Part shown: positions 55,964 through 64,000 of the stretch, one piece after another
Layout of the letters: the number at the start of each line of letters is the position of its first letter
How positions within the stretch are numbered: position 1 is the first letter of the stretch
From: Ornithinimicrobium sp. INDO-MA30-4
GTDB lineage: Bacteria > Actinomycetota > Actinomycetes > Actinomycetales > Dermatophilaceae
DNA: 64,000 nucleotides
Assembly (NCBI RefSeq): GCF_021535045.1
Contig: NZ_CP091056.1
Location: 1,550,001 to 1,614,000, forward strand
Direction: 5' to 3'
Position numbers and translations under genes: made by a program
Notes under the pieces: generated by a model
Told to the model about the DNA's origin: nothing
Databases searched by the model: none
The model's input: the letters and a program-made list of their open reading frames with translations, nothing else

Positions 55964-58809
55964 TCAGGCCTCCTGAACCGGGTGGTTGTGGGGGACGACG
56001 ACGAGGAGCGGGCGGATAAAGGGCGATCCGGTGATCGCTCATCGGCCAGTTGTTGCTCTTCCTCAACGGTCGCTCGACGATCGCGCAGGTTGAGGCGCTG
56101 GCTGATGGCATCTGCCTGTTCGCTCCAGGTCTGCGCGCGCTGCCACCAGCGGCCACATGGGCTTCCGCTTGCTGGCGGGCAGCGGCAAAGGCAGGCTTGA
56201 GGGCTTCATCGGCTTGGGCCACGGCTGCCGGCATCAGGGCATTGAGCGCTGAAGCGTCGGCAATCGGGCCGGGGTTGCTGATGCCGCGTTTGATGCCCAC
56301 CGAGTCGAGCAGTTCTTCTGCTGTGCGGTGTTGCGCCACCAAGGCAAAACTGGGTTGGCCCGTGGGGAACTCCACGGCCAACCACGACGAAGTCACCGTG
56401 TGACCCGAGCGGTTGGTCAACGACCCCAGCAACAGCACGGTCGGCGCGTCAACATCACCACGGACCGCGAAAACTTGGTTGCGGCCCAGGTGCGCCAAGG
56501 CTCGGTCGCTGACCCATTCCAAGATCGGGTGCAACGGCCCCAGGAAGTGCGCTTCTGGCCAGGATGAGCCGGACTCATCGGCGAGCGCATTGCGCCGCAA
56601 GGTCTCGCCCTTGGTCTTGGTGGTGGCCAACTTGAAGGTTTCGGTCACCTGGCGATCCCGCAGGTAAGACTGCGGCAACACGTTGAGTCGTTTGCGCAGG
56701 TCGCTAGGTGGCGACATCTGCACAATCTGGTCAGTGGCATATTCGCGCCAGTTGACGCCACCGCCCAGTGCGCTCAGCGGTTGTTGTGGCTCGCTGTAGA
56801 CCTCGACCAGGGCTTCGCGCAGGTAGTCGGCGCGATCGGCATACAAAGTGGTGGTTTCGGTGGTTTCGGGTGCTTCTTCTTCTGCGGGCAAGGACTGCAT
56901 TCGAGCAAAGAGGGCAGCGAGGTCGTTGCCTTGCTGCACCTGCCCCACTTCCTTGACCACATCATCGAGTTGCTTGCGGCCAGCCAACACGTCGCGGATG
57001 CGGTCTTCTTCGGCCTTGACGTCGTGCTCGCCCATCAGGCCAGCGACGTCGCCCAGGGCGGTGTGGGCTTCATGCTCTTTTTCGACCAAGCGAGTGAGCA
57101 CCTTGAGGTCACCGGAGAAGCGGTCGTGGGTGGGCTCCAACACCAAGGTGGTGATTTGCGGCTGGTGACGCTGGCCATACCGGTCGATGCGGCCGTTGCG
57201 CTGTTCCAGGCGGATGAGGGACCAGGGATGTCGTAGTGCACGAGCTCATGGCATTGCAGGTGCAAGTTGACGCCCTCAGAGGCAACGTCGCCGGTGATCA
57301 GGATGCGGATCGGCGACGACTCTTGTTTGAAGCTCTCAACAACCTCTTGCTGCTCCTGGTCAGAGAGCTGGCCTTGCAGGATCGCGACGGCGTCATCGGG
57401 CAGTTTGAACTCTTTGGTCAGGCGAGCGGCCAGCCAGTCGAGGGTGGCGATGCGCTCGGCAAAGATGACCACCCGCTCCGGTTTGTTGCGGCCGATGCCG
57501 ATCTTTTTGAGGTAATCAACCAGGGCGCCATATTTGCCGCCCCGCTCGGCCAAAGATCGCTCGTTGAGGTGTTGCAGATCACGCAACGCTTCGATCTCGA
57601 CGGCTTCGGTGACGAGGGTGGGGTCGAGGCGATTGATGCGCTGCTTCAGGGTGGCCTGCAGCGCGGCCGGCGAAGACAAGAAGGCCTTGGCCAAGGTCCA
57701 CGAAAATAGGCGGGAGTTGCCGGAGTGGGGGCTGCTGCCTTGCGGGTGCAGCCAGCGGTCGGCCAACTCGTGGGCCACGGCGTCTTCGGCCGGATCGGGG
57801 CGACCGGGATGTTTTGCGGGGTCTTGCGCTCAGCCCAATCGTTGCCGACCACCCTGGCCACCTCGGGGCTGTGCCGGTGACGGCGCAACACCAGGCGCTG
57901 GACCTCTTCTTCGATGACGGTGCCATCGGGTCGCACCGCGGTGGGCTCGAGCAGACGGATCAACTCGGCGAACGACTCGGCCTTGCCGTTGTGCGGGGTG
58001 GCTGAGGCGAGGATCAAGGCGTCCGTCTGCGGAGCGAGGACACTGGCCAGCCGGTTGTTTTGGGTGGCGTTGTTGGTGACGTTGTGTGATTCGTCGATGA
58101 CGACGGCATCCCAACGGTGCTTGCGCAGGTGGGACAAATAGCGGTCGCTCTTGAGGGTGTCGATGGAGATGATGGCCCGCTTGTAGAGCGAGAACGGGTT
58201 GCGGGTCGACGGCAGTTGCTGCCGGACCCGCTGAATGCCGACGGAGTCAAGGCGGACAAACGGCAACGCGAACCGAATCCACATCTCCTGCTGCATCTGC
58301 TCCAAGACGTGTCGGGGCGTGACGATCAGGATGCGCTCGCCCCGGCCACGGCGGACCAACTCAGCCAGGATCATGCCGATTTCGAGGGTCTTGCCGAGAC
58401 CGACAGCATCGGCCAGCAAGATGCGCGGGCGCAGGTTGGCCGGGTCGAGAGCGCGGCGGACGGCCTCTTGTTGATAGTCCAACGGGTCGGCCAGTGCTTC
58501 ACCAGACACAGTGATCGACTGGTCATCGACCGGCAACGGAGTCTTGCGCAAGGTGGCTTCGAGCCAGAGCAGCGCACGGCGATTGCCGGGCGAATCGTCG
58601 CCAACCACCGTGGCAGCAGCCGGGTCGAGGACCTCAATGTCGTCAAGGCCCTGGTAGAACATCGCCGAGGTGTCTTTCACCAACTCGGATAGCCCACGGA
58701 CCGAAACTAAAGCCCCATCGCTGGTCTGTTCAACGCTCGTGACCAGCCATTCCTCATCACGCACGACAACGATTGAGCCGGGCGCGACCGCCAGTGTGGA
58801 TTCCGACAT
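55964..58809 (-). CDS. SNF2-type helicase, DrmD-like (defence operon gene 1)
   Basis: About 948 residues. DPLDYQQEAVRRAL (Q motif), RILLADAVGLGKTLEIGMIL (I), WDAVVIDESHNV (II, DESH), ALILASATPHNGKAESFAE (III), VVIFAERIATLDWLAARL (IV), ILITGDVASEGVNLHLQCHE (V) and, after an indel at 57225, IRLEQRNGRIDRYGQ (VI). The DESH box and spacing are those of bacterial SNF2/RapA-like proteins such as DISARM DrmD. A C-terminal alpha-helical region of about 400 residues follows. Frame changes near 57790, 57225, 56150 and 56020. The stop is one base from the methyltransferase ATG (TGACATG). First gene of the operon. Confidence 0.87.
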
Positions 58810-58834
58810 CTATGTCCTCAAGTCCCCGATTGGT

Positions 58835-58848
58835 GTTGAAGTTTCAAC
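58835..58848. promoter_or_regulatory. Short palindrome in the defence operon promoter gap
   Basis: GTTGAA-GT-TTCAAC is a perfect dyad of six-base arms 25 bases upstream of the SNF2 helicase start, in the 130-base gap to the divergent small gene. It is a candidate operator controlling either direction. Confidence 0.35.
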
Positions 58849-58939
58849 CCTAACTGAGGGCGCGTCGACCGGCAGAGCATGGCACGTGTGCCTCGGCTCT
58901 GACACAGTGGCACCGCACCCGCCCCTTGAAGGAGCCCCA

Positions 58940-59197
58940 ATGGCCAAGGTCCGCAATTTATCGCCCGGAACGCAACGCGTGGACGTGCACCCCACCGAAG
59001 TGGATGCCTTCTACCAGGTCGTGGAGGCCGAGGACGGCACAAAGTATCTCCACATTTCAACATTCGGGTCTGATTCGAGGAAGTCAGCACCAAAGATGAG
59101 CCAAGCCATACAACTGGACGCTCAAACAGCCCGTGAACTCGTGGCCGTGATTCAGGACGCTTTCTGGTCATCGGGAGCGAAGCCCGGTAGCTCTTAA
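58940..59197 (+). CDS. Small conserved protein of unknown function
   Basis: 85 residues, uninterrupted, with GAAGGAG upstream of ATG 58940. It reads MAKVRNLSPGTQRVDVHPTE, then a strand-turn pattern YLHISTFGSDSRKSAPKMSQ and a closing helix ARELVAVIQDAF. I recall similar small actinobacterial proteins sometimes carrying the label methionyl-tRNA formyltransferase, but no formyltransferase motif is present and the length is far too short. It diverges from the defence operon and is followed after 27 bases by the molybdate operon. It could be an accessory of either or independent. Confidence 0.7.
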   Translation: MAKVRNLSPGTQRVDVHPTEVDAFYQVVEAEDGTKYLHISTFGSDSRKSAPKMSQAIQLDAQTARELVAVIQDAFWSSGAKPGSS

Positions 59198-59224
59198 TGC
59201 AAAAGCGGCTGTATTGTCGCATTC

Positions 59225-59620
59225 ATGACGCATTTGCGAGTCTCTGAGATCTCCCAGCTCGTCGGCGTCTCCTCCGACACCGTCCGCCGAGCCATTGACC
59301 ACGGCACGCTGCCAGCCAGCCAAGACGCTCAAGGGCGCACGGTGGTGCCCGGCGCCGATGTCGCTCGCTATGCCCAAGACCTCGCAAACCTGCCCCGCGG
59401 CGGCGACTCACCACTCAATTCGGCACGCAACCAACTGCACGGCATCGTCACCAACATCACGATGAACACCGTGATGGCCCAGGTCGACACCCAATGTGGC
59501 CCGTTTCGTGTCGTGTCGTTGCTCAGCGCTGAATCGGTGCGCGAGATGGGGCTTGAGGTCGGCAGCGTCGTGGTCGCTGGTGTCAAAGCAACGCACGTCA
59601 CCATCGGCTTGCCCCAATGA
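59225..59620 (+). CDS. HTH-Mop molybdate-binding regulator
   Basis: 131 residues, uninterrupted. Residues 1-50 form a MerR/excisionase-type helix-turn-helix (RVSEISQLVGVSSDTVRRAI). Residues 65-130 form a Mop/TOBE molybdate-binding domain (SARNQLHGIVTNITMNTVMA, VGSVVVAGVKATHVTIGLP). It overlaps modA by four bases. It is the probable molybdate-sensing regulator of the operon. Confidence 0.88.
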   Translation: MTHLRVSEISQLVGVSSDTVRRAIDHGTLPASQDAQGRTVVPGADVARYAQDLANLPRGGDSPLNSARNQLHGIVTNITMNTVMAQVDTQCGPFRVVSLLSAESVREMGLEVGSVVVAGVKATHVTIGLPQ

Positions 59621-60417
59621 TCCGCCGGTATGCGGTCGCGTTGGCTGCGAGCGCCGCGCTCGTCCTGAGTGGTTGCTCGGACTGGGTCTTCAACGGCGGT
59701 CCCCTTGATGACCCATCCGCTGAGCCCGAGAGCCGCGAGTCGATCACGATTTTGGCGGCAGCATCATTGACCACTGTGCTGCCCGAGATCGAAGAAGCCT
59801 GGGCCGCCGAGGGCATCGACTATGACCTGGACATCAGCTTTGCCGGGTCATCAACCATCGTGCAGCAGGTCAACGAGGGCGCCCCGGCAGATGTGATCTT
59901 GTTGGCCGGTGAGTCATCGCTGTCTACGTTGATCACCCCAGACGGCGCCCCGGCAACCAGCCCGGTCATCTTTGCTACCAACAGCCTCACCCTCGCGGTG
60001 CCCGCCAATAACCCCGCCAATATCACCAGCCTGGCCGACCTCGACCTAGCCATCACGCCCAACGACAGCCCCACCCTCGTCGTCTGTGCCCAGCAAGTGC
60101 CGTGCGGAGAGGCTTCGGAGCAGATGTTTGCCCAGGCTGGCTTCTCCCCCGACATCGCCTCCTTTGAGCCAGATGTGCGAGCCACCTTGGCCAAAGCCAG
60201 CAGCGGTGAGGCGGACGCCGCCGTGGTGTATCGCACCGATATCGCCGCAGCCACCAGTGACGTCACCGCCATCGACATCCCCGACGACATCAACGTCACC
60301 AATCGCTACCCGGCACTTGCAATCAGCGACAACCCCCAAGCTCCTGCCTTGATCGATGACCTCTTGGGCGACACCGCACAACAAGTGCTCACTGAGGCTG
60401 GCTTCGGGGCACCATGA
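59617..60417 (+). CDS. modA: Molybdate ABC transporter substrate-binding lipoprotein
   Basis: 266 residues, uninterrupted. Signal peptide with lipobox (ALVLSGCSD). ITILAAASLTTVLPEIEEAW and ISFAGSSTIVQQVNEGAPAD are ModA motifs, with the Ser residues that hydrogen-bond molybdate or tungstate. SSGEADAAVVYRTD is the second-lobe motif. It delivers molybdate to ModBC. Stop and modB start overlap by four bases. Confidence 0.95.
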   Translation: MIRRYAVALAASAALVLSGCSDWVFNGGPLDDPSAEPESRESITILAAASLTTVLPEIEEAWAAEGIDYDLDISFAGSSTIVQQVNEGAPADVILLAGESSLSTLITPDGAPATSPVIFATNSLTLAVPANNPANITSLADLDLAITPNDSPTLVVCAQQVPCGEASEQMFAQAGFSPDIASFEPDVRATLAKASSGEADAAVVYRTDIAAATSDVTAIDIPDDINVTNRYPALAISDNPQAPALIDDLLGDTAQQVLTEAGFGAP

Positions 60418-61258
60418 CTCCCCGCTCCACTAGCACCGACTCAGCAAGCACCAACTCAGCCAGAGCAGCCCGCCAAGACAACACCGCACAGCGCCTCGGC
60501 TGGGCCATCGGCATCCCAGCGTGGGTCGCCGTCGCCTTCCTAGCTATCCCCCTGCTGGCCCTGCTCACCCGGGTGGATTGGCCAAACTTCGCCAGTGACC
60601 TGACCAGCCCGGTGGCCCTCGAAGCCCTCAAATTGAGCGCAATCACCACCAGCATCACCCTGGTGATCGTGCTGATCTTCGGCACACCGCTGGCCTGGGT
60701 TCTCGCCCGCAGCACCGGCCGCTGGGTCCCGCTGGTGCGGGCGCTGATGACCGTGCCGCTGGTGTTGCCCCGGTCGTCGGCGGCGTGGCCCTGCTCGCCG
60801 CATACGGGCGCCTGGGGTTGTTGGGGCAGCCGCTTGACCTGGCCTTTGGCATCACGATCCCGTTCACCACGGTGGCTGTCGTGATGGCCGAGGTGTTCGT
60901 CGCGCTGCCGTTTTATGTCATCACCGTCGAAGGGTCGATGCGCAGCCTGGACCGGCGCTATGACCAGGTGGCGGCGACGCTGGGAGCATCGCCGTGGCGC
61001 ATCTTCACCCGGGTCGCCGTCCCGATGGTCGCCCCCGGTTTGGCTGCCGGCGCGGCCCTGGCCTGGGCTCGGGCACTGGGTGAATTTGGGGCCACCATCA
61101 CCTTTGCTGGCAACTTCAGCGGCCGCACCCAAACCGTGCCGCTGGCCGTCTTCACCCTGCTGGAGCAAGATCCCGATGCCGCCGTCGCGTTGTCGGTGTT
61201 GATGTTGCTGATCTGCGTTGTGGTGCTGGCCTCGCTGCGGAGCAGGTGGCTGTTGTGA
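60414..61258 (+). CDS. modB: Molybdate ABC transporter permease
   Basis: About 281 residues, five to six membrane segments. VPLVLPPVVGGVALLAAYG (read across one indel at 60768) and the EAA loop YDQVAATLGASPWRIFTRVA are conserved. LARALGEFGATITFAGNF-type sequence (ARALGEFGATITFAGNFSG) is diagnostic of ModB. Its stop overlaps the modC GTG. Confidence 0.93.
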
Positions 61259-62340
61259 GCAAACACCTCACCCTCGACGTATGCGTCGAGCGCCCCGACT
61301 TCGCCCTCACCGCTGCCCTTGAGTTGGCACCGGGCAGCGTCACCGCCTTGCTCGGACCCAACGGCTCGGGCAAATCAACGCTATTGCTGGCCTTGGCTGG
61401 TTTGGTCCCCGTGCCCCACGGCAGCATCAGCGCCCACGACGGGGCAGACACCACCGCGTGGAGCGGGCCAGGGCAACACCTGGGCGCCCAAGAGCGCAAT
61501 GTCGGCTTGGTGTTGGCCGAGCCGATGCTGTTTGGCCACCTCAGCGTGCTCGACAACGTCGCGTTCGGCCCTCACAGCCGCGGAGTGAGCAAGCACGACG
61601 CCAGGGCGCGCGCATACCAAGAGTTGGACGGGGTTGGCTTGGCTGCGCTGCCCAGCGCAACCCCACCAGCTGTCCAGCGGCCAAGCTCAACGGGTGGCGT
61701 TGGCTCGAGCGTTGGCCACCGACCCTGACCTGTTGCTGCTCGATGAGCCGCTCTCGGCCCTGGACCCAGACACGGCAAGCACCACCCGCGCTGACCTGCA
61801 TCACCGACTCTCCACCTTCTCCGGGACGACGGTGATCGTCACCCACGATCCGGTGGATGCGCTGACGTTGGCTGATGAGTTGGTCTTCCTGGAGCACGGT
61901 CGCGTCGTGCAATCTGGCAGGCCAGCAGCGGTGATTGCGCAACCACGTAACGCCTTTGTTGCCTCGATCGTGGGGCTGAATCTGCTCAGTGGAACGGTCC
62001 GCGTCGGCGAGCGCGTCACCCTGCGCACCGACGATGGCTTTGAGGTCGTCACCGCCGAAGACCCTGATCAGCACACTGATGGCGCCCTGATGTGGGCCAC
62101 CATCGACCCGGTCGCCATTGCCCTCTATGAGTCACCGGCCACCGGGTCCACCCGCAACACCTGGGGTATGCGGGTCAGCAGCATCAGCATCACCGGCCAG
62201 CGGGCACGGATCGGGCTAGCGGCGACATCCACCTGACCGCCGAAATCACCACGACCTCGGTGGCTCAACTGGGCCTGATCGCTGGCAAGCAGATCTGGGC
62301 CGGAGTTAAAGCCACCGAGGTCAGTGTCTATCCCGCCTAG
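61255..62340 (+). CDS. modC: Molybdate ABC transporter ATPase with C-terminal TOBE domain
   Basis: About 361 residues. Walker A ALLGPNGSGKSTLLLALAG, signature LSSGQAQRVALARALA (LSSGQ variant), Walker B LLLLDEPLSALDPD and H-loop VIVTHDPVDAL. The last about 70 residues form a Mop/TOBE domain (TLTAEITTTSVAQLGLIAGK). Frame changes near 61660 and 62225. The GTG start at 61255 overlaps modB (GTGA). Confidence 0.93.
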
Positions 62341-62365
62341 CCATCTCAGGCTGCGGCGCGACAGG

Positions 62366-63112
62366 TTAGTCGCGGTCGTTGTCGACGTCTTGCTCCAAGA
62401 TGCTCTCGTCACCCGCGTCGATAATGAGGTCAACGAAGGTGCCATCGTCGGCGGCGACCTCAACATCCCAGATGACGAAGCCGTCTTCGGTGCCCAACCG
62501 GGCTGAGTCAACGTTGCCTGGCGCTGCCGCCAAAGCTGCATCTTCAGCCTGAGCCTGTGTCACCGTAGCGAGGTCTTCCAACGGGGTGGCGTCGGCTGGC
62601 ACGGCGATGGAGCCAACGATGTCGTCCCGGTCGCTGTCGTTGTCGTCGTCATCACGGTCTGCCTCCTGCTCCAAGATGCTCGCGTCTCCTGCGTCAACGA
62701 GCAGGTCAACCATGGAGCCCTCTGCAGTGCGGACCTCGACCTCCCACACCACGAAGCCATCTTCCTCGTCCAAGGCGATGTAATCAACGGTGCCGGCCTC
62801 GGCTGCTAGGGCGGCGGCTTCGGCTTCAGCCTCGGTGACCGTCGCGGCTGCGGCCAGCGCGCTGTCGTCGTCTGCGCTGCCGCCATCTGGGCTGCCTTGC
62901 GTAGACGTCTCTTGCGCGGCCGTCTCCTCAGCTGAGGTGTCAGTGGCAGAGTCATCGACCGAGGTTTCATCAGCGACGGTCTCCGTTGCGCTGACCGTGC
63001 CGTTGATGTCTGACTCGTCGTCACCATTGAGGGCCACCGCTGCCGTCACACCGCCAGCCAGCAGCAGCACTCCAGCGCCAGCCGCGATCATCGTGTTTTT
63101 GTTGCTCGCCAT
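62366..63112 (-). CDS. Membrane-anchored protein with two PepSY domains
   Basis: 248 residues, uninterrupted. An N-terminal membrane anchor (MIAAGAGVLLLAGGVTAAVA) is followed by an acidic, S/T/E-rich linker and two PepSY repeats (ATVTEAEAEAAALAAEAG...FVVWEVEV and VTQAQAEDAALAAAPG...FVIWDVEV) joined by a D/N-rich spacer. PepSY domains are often inhibitors or modulators of extracytoplasmic enzymes. It is very acidic overall. ATG 63112 is preferred over the longer open frame. Confidence 0.85.
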   Translation of the reverse strand: MASNKNTMIAAGAGVLLLAGGVTAAVALNGDDESDINGTVSATETVADETSVDDSATDTSAEETAAQETSTQGSPDGGSADDDSALAAAATVTEAEAEAAALAAEAGTVDYIALDEEDGFVVWEVEVRTAEGSMVDLLVDAGDASILEQEADRDDDDNDSDRDDIVGSIAVPADATPLEDLATVTQAQAEDAALAAAPGNVDSARLGTEDGFVIWDVEVAADDGTFVDLIIDAGDESILEQDVDNDRD

Positions 63113-63296
63113 GTCGTTGTCCTCTCGGTCGGGTGGGCCGGTCGGCCCCTTGCTCCGAGGACAACTCTGCCGTGACGCTGCTGAGGAGAACCTGAGACAC
63201 CTGAGAGGCTCCTCAGGAAGCGTCGCGACACCCGACCCAGGTGGCTGACCGAACAATGTGGATGGGTATCGACCTGAGACAGATCGACCGCGTACC

Positions 63297-63752
63297 TCAA
63301 TCGGAGCCGGCTACTTCTCGTTCAGGCATCGGCAAGAGACACGTAACTGCAGACACGGCCCCCACCAGCACTGCAAACCGGGTATGCGGCAGCGACTTGC
63401 CCGCTTCGGCGCGCTTCTTGCCGTGCTGGTAAATCCACCGCTCCACCATCACCGTGGTCGCAGCTAGGCCAACAACAGCAACGGCTCCGGCAGCGATAAC
63501 CCCCACTTTGCCCTTGTCTGGCACCTGCTCAAAGGTGTCTCTGAGGGCTTGGAGCCCCTCGAGGGCCCCGCGCTGTATTTCCTCGCTCTGCCGGACATCG
63601 ACACCGGTGACCGCCAAGACCCCACCGGCTAGGGCTGACTTCACCACGGTCCGGATAGCGGCCGAGTCGATGAAGTCGGGTGTTGCGTAGTAGATGGTCG
63701 TCGCCAGCCCCGTGACAATGGCAACCTGCGCAGATTTCGGCCTGATATGCAT
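63297..63752 (-). CDS. Small membrane protein of unknown function
   Basis: About 151 residues with three or four hydrophobic segments (SAQVAIVTGLATTIYYATPD, TVVKSALAGGVLAVTGV, VGVIAAGAVAVVGLAATTVM, FAVLVGAVSAVTCLLPMP). A charged amphipathic stretch separates the first two pairs (EEIQRGALEGLQALRDTFE). I do not recognise a family. The start is ATG 63752 (MHIRPKSAQ) or ATG 63782. Confidence 0.65.
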   Translation of the reverse strand: MHIRPKSAQVAIVTGLATTIYYATPDFIDSAAIRTVVKSALAGGVLAVTGVDVRQSEEIQRGALEGLQALRDTFEQVPDKGKVGVIAAGAVAVVGLAATTVMVERWIYQHGKKRAEAGKSLPHTRFAVLVGAVSAVTCLLPMPEREVAGSD

Positions 63753-63802
63753 ACGCCATCTTGAGTCGTCCCAACCCACCATGGCAACCCCAACCCCGCC
63801 GA

Positions 63803-63847
63803 TTCATTCGCGAACCTGCAGAATTATTCGCCCGGTTCGCGAATGAA
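63803..63847. promoter_or_regulatory. Perfect 14-base inverted repeat containing paired TTCGCGAA boxes
   Basis: The arms TTCATTCGCGAACC (63803-63816) and its complement (63834-63847) surround a 17-base loop. Each arm holds the self-complementary octamer TTCGCGAA. It lies between two minus-strand genes and has no T-tract, so an operator or a structured RNA is at least as likely as a terminator. Confidence 0.55.
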
Positions 63848-63860
63848 AAACGGCTAGCGG

Positions 63861-64000
63861 CTACGGCACGAGGGGTGCCCTCGTGGTGCAATCGATCGGG
63901 GTGTAACTCCGGCCCTGATCATCAATGTAGGGGCCTCCGATATATGCACGACATCCCGTATACCCCGCCCCAGGCTGAGATGGTGCAGGGCTGGAGCCGG
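63861..64000 (-). CDS. C-terminus of a secreted-looking protein (partial)
   Basis: The minus strand is open from the window edge to TAG at 63863-63861. The 45 residues read PAPSQPGAGYTGCRAYIGGP, then YIDDQGRSYTPIDCTTRAPL, then VP. The proline-rich lead and a cysteine pair suggest an exported protein domain. No family is recognised. A plus-strand ATG frame at 63944 is less convincing. Confidence 0.5.
   Translation of the reverse strand, partial: GSSPAPSQPGAGYTGCRAYIGGPYIDDQGRSYTPIDCTTRAPLVP

Noticed and set aside
42805-58809. BREX system
   Set aside because: A large adenine methylase and helicases are present, but there is no PglZ alkaline-phosphatase-like protein and no BrxC-type AAA+ ATPase in the operon.
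63944-64000. Start of a plus-strand gene at ATG 63944
   Set aside because: It lacks a ribosome-binding site and overlaps a more protein-like minus-strand C-terminus that ends at 63861.

Overview
The window is high-GC bacterial DNA with dense genes on both strands. It most likely comes from an actinobacterium, plausibly a Micrococcales/Intrasporangiaceae-like one. That inference rests on an Eis-type acetyltransferase, a bacterial XPB helicase plus its Helicase_C_3-type partner, a GPP34 protein, an mprA-mprB-pepD-like envelope stress block, a lone WXG100 protein, a DUF3263 protein, a lone groL under tandem CIRCE operators, and HelD. Many conserved genes here are broken by single-base frameshifts, mostly in G/C runs. 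I read these as residual assembly errors, so I give each such gene as one joined CDS and say where the frame changes.

Layout. 1-12.3 kb: end of an Asp23/Gls24-like gene, Eis-like acetyltransferase, menD, XPB-associated protein, trpB2, APC permease, a reader-domain/HNH endonuclease, M13 peptidase and GPP34. 12.3-16.2 kb: riboflavin operon ribD-ribE-ribB-ribH behind an FMN riboswitch, followed by an HMG-CoA lyase. 16.2-19.3 kb: a repeat-rich intergenic region, xpb, and an IS481-family element inserted in a CTAG target exactly at the convergent end of xpb and an EamA transporter. 20-28.6 kb: pseudouridine synthase, two-component system plus HtrA protease, HelD-like ATPase, small membrane proteins and an HD hydrolase. 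28.5-42.5 kb: DUF4031-Nudix fusion, WXG100, groL, MBL hydrolase, DUF3263, a metal-chelate-type ABC transporter behind a perfect palindrome, ung, SGNH hydrolase, POT peptide transporter, TauE/SafE, and galM with an alditol oxidase. 42.8-58.8 kb: a tight four-gene minus-strand operon that looks like an anti-phage defence system. 58.9-62.3 kb: a small conserved protein and a molybdate operon (HTH-Mop regulator, modA, modB, modC). 62.3-64 kb: PepSY protein, small membrane protein and the C-terminus of a secreted-looking protein.

The standout is the defence-like operon. In transcription order it encodes an SNF2-type helicase, an Eco57I-like N6-adenine methyltransferase of about 1540 residues, a helicase of about 2100 residues with zinc clusters, a DUF1998 region and a PD-(D/E)XK-like nuclease region, and a UvrD-like helicase with a ParE/RelE-like N-terminal region. 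The genes overlap or nearly touch (TGACATG, ATGA, TAATG). The content resembles class 1 DISARM (SNF2 helicase, methylase, helicase, DUF1998 protein). However, the DrmA-like and DrmB-like parts appear fused to a nuclease, no PLD (DrmC) gene is present, and a UvrD helicase is added.
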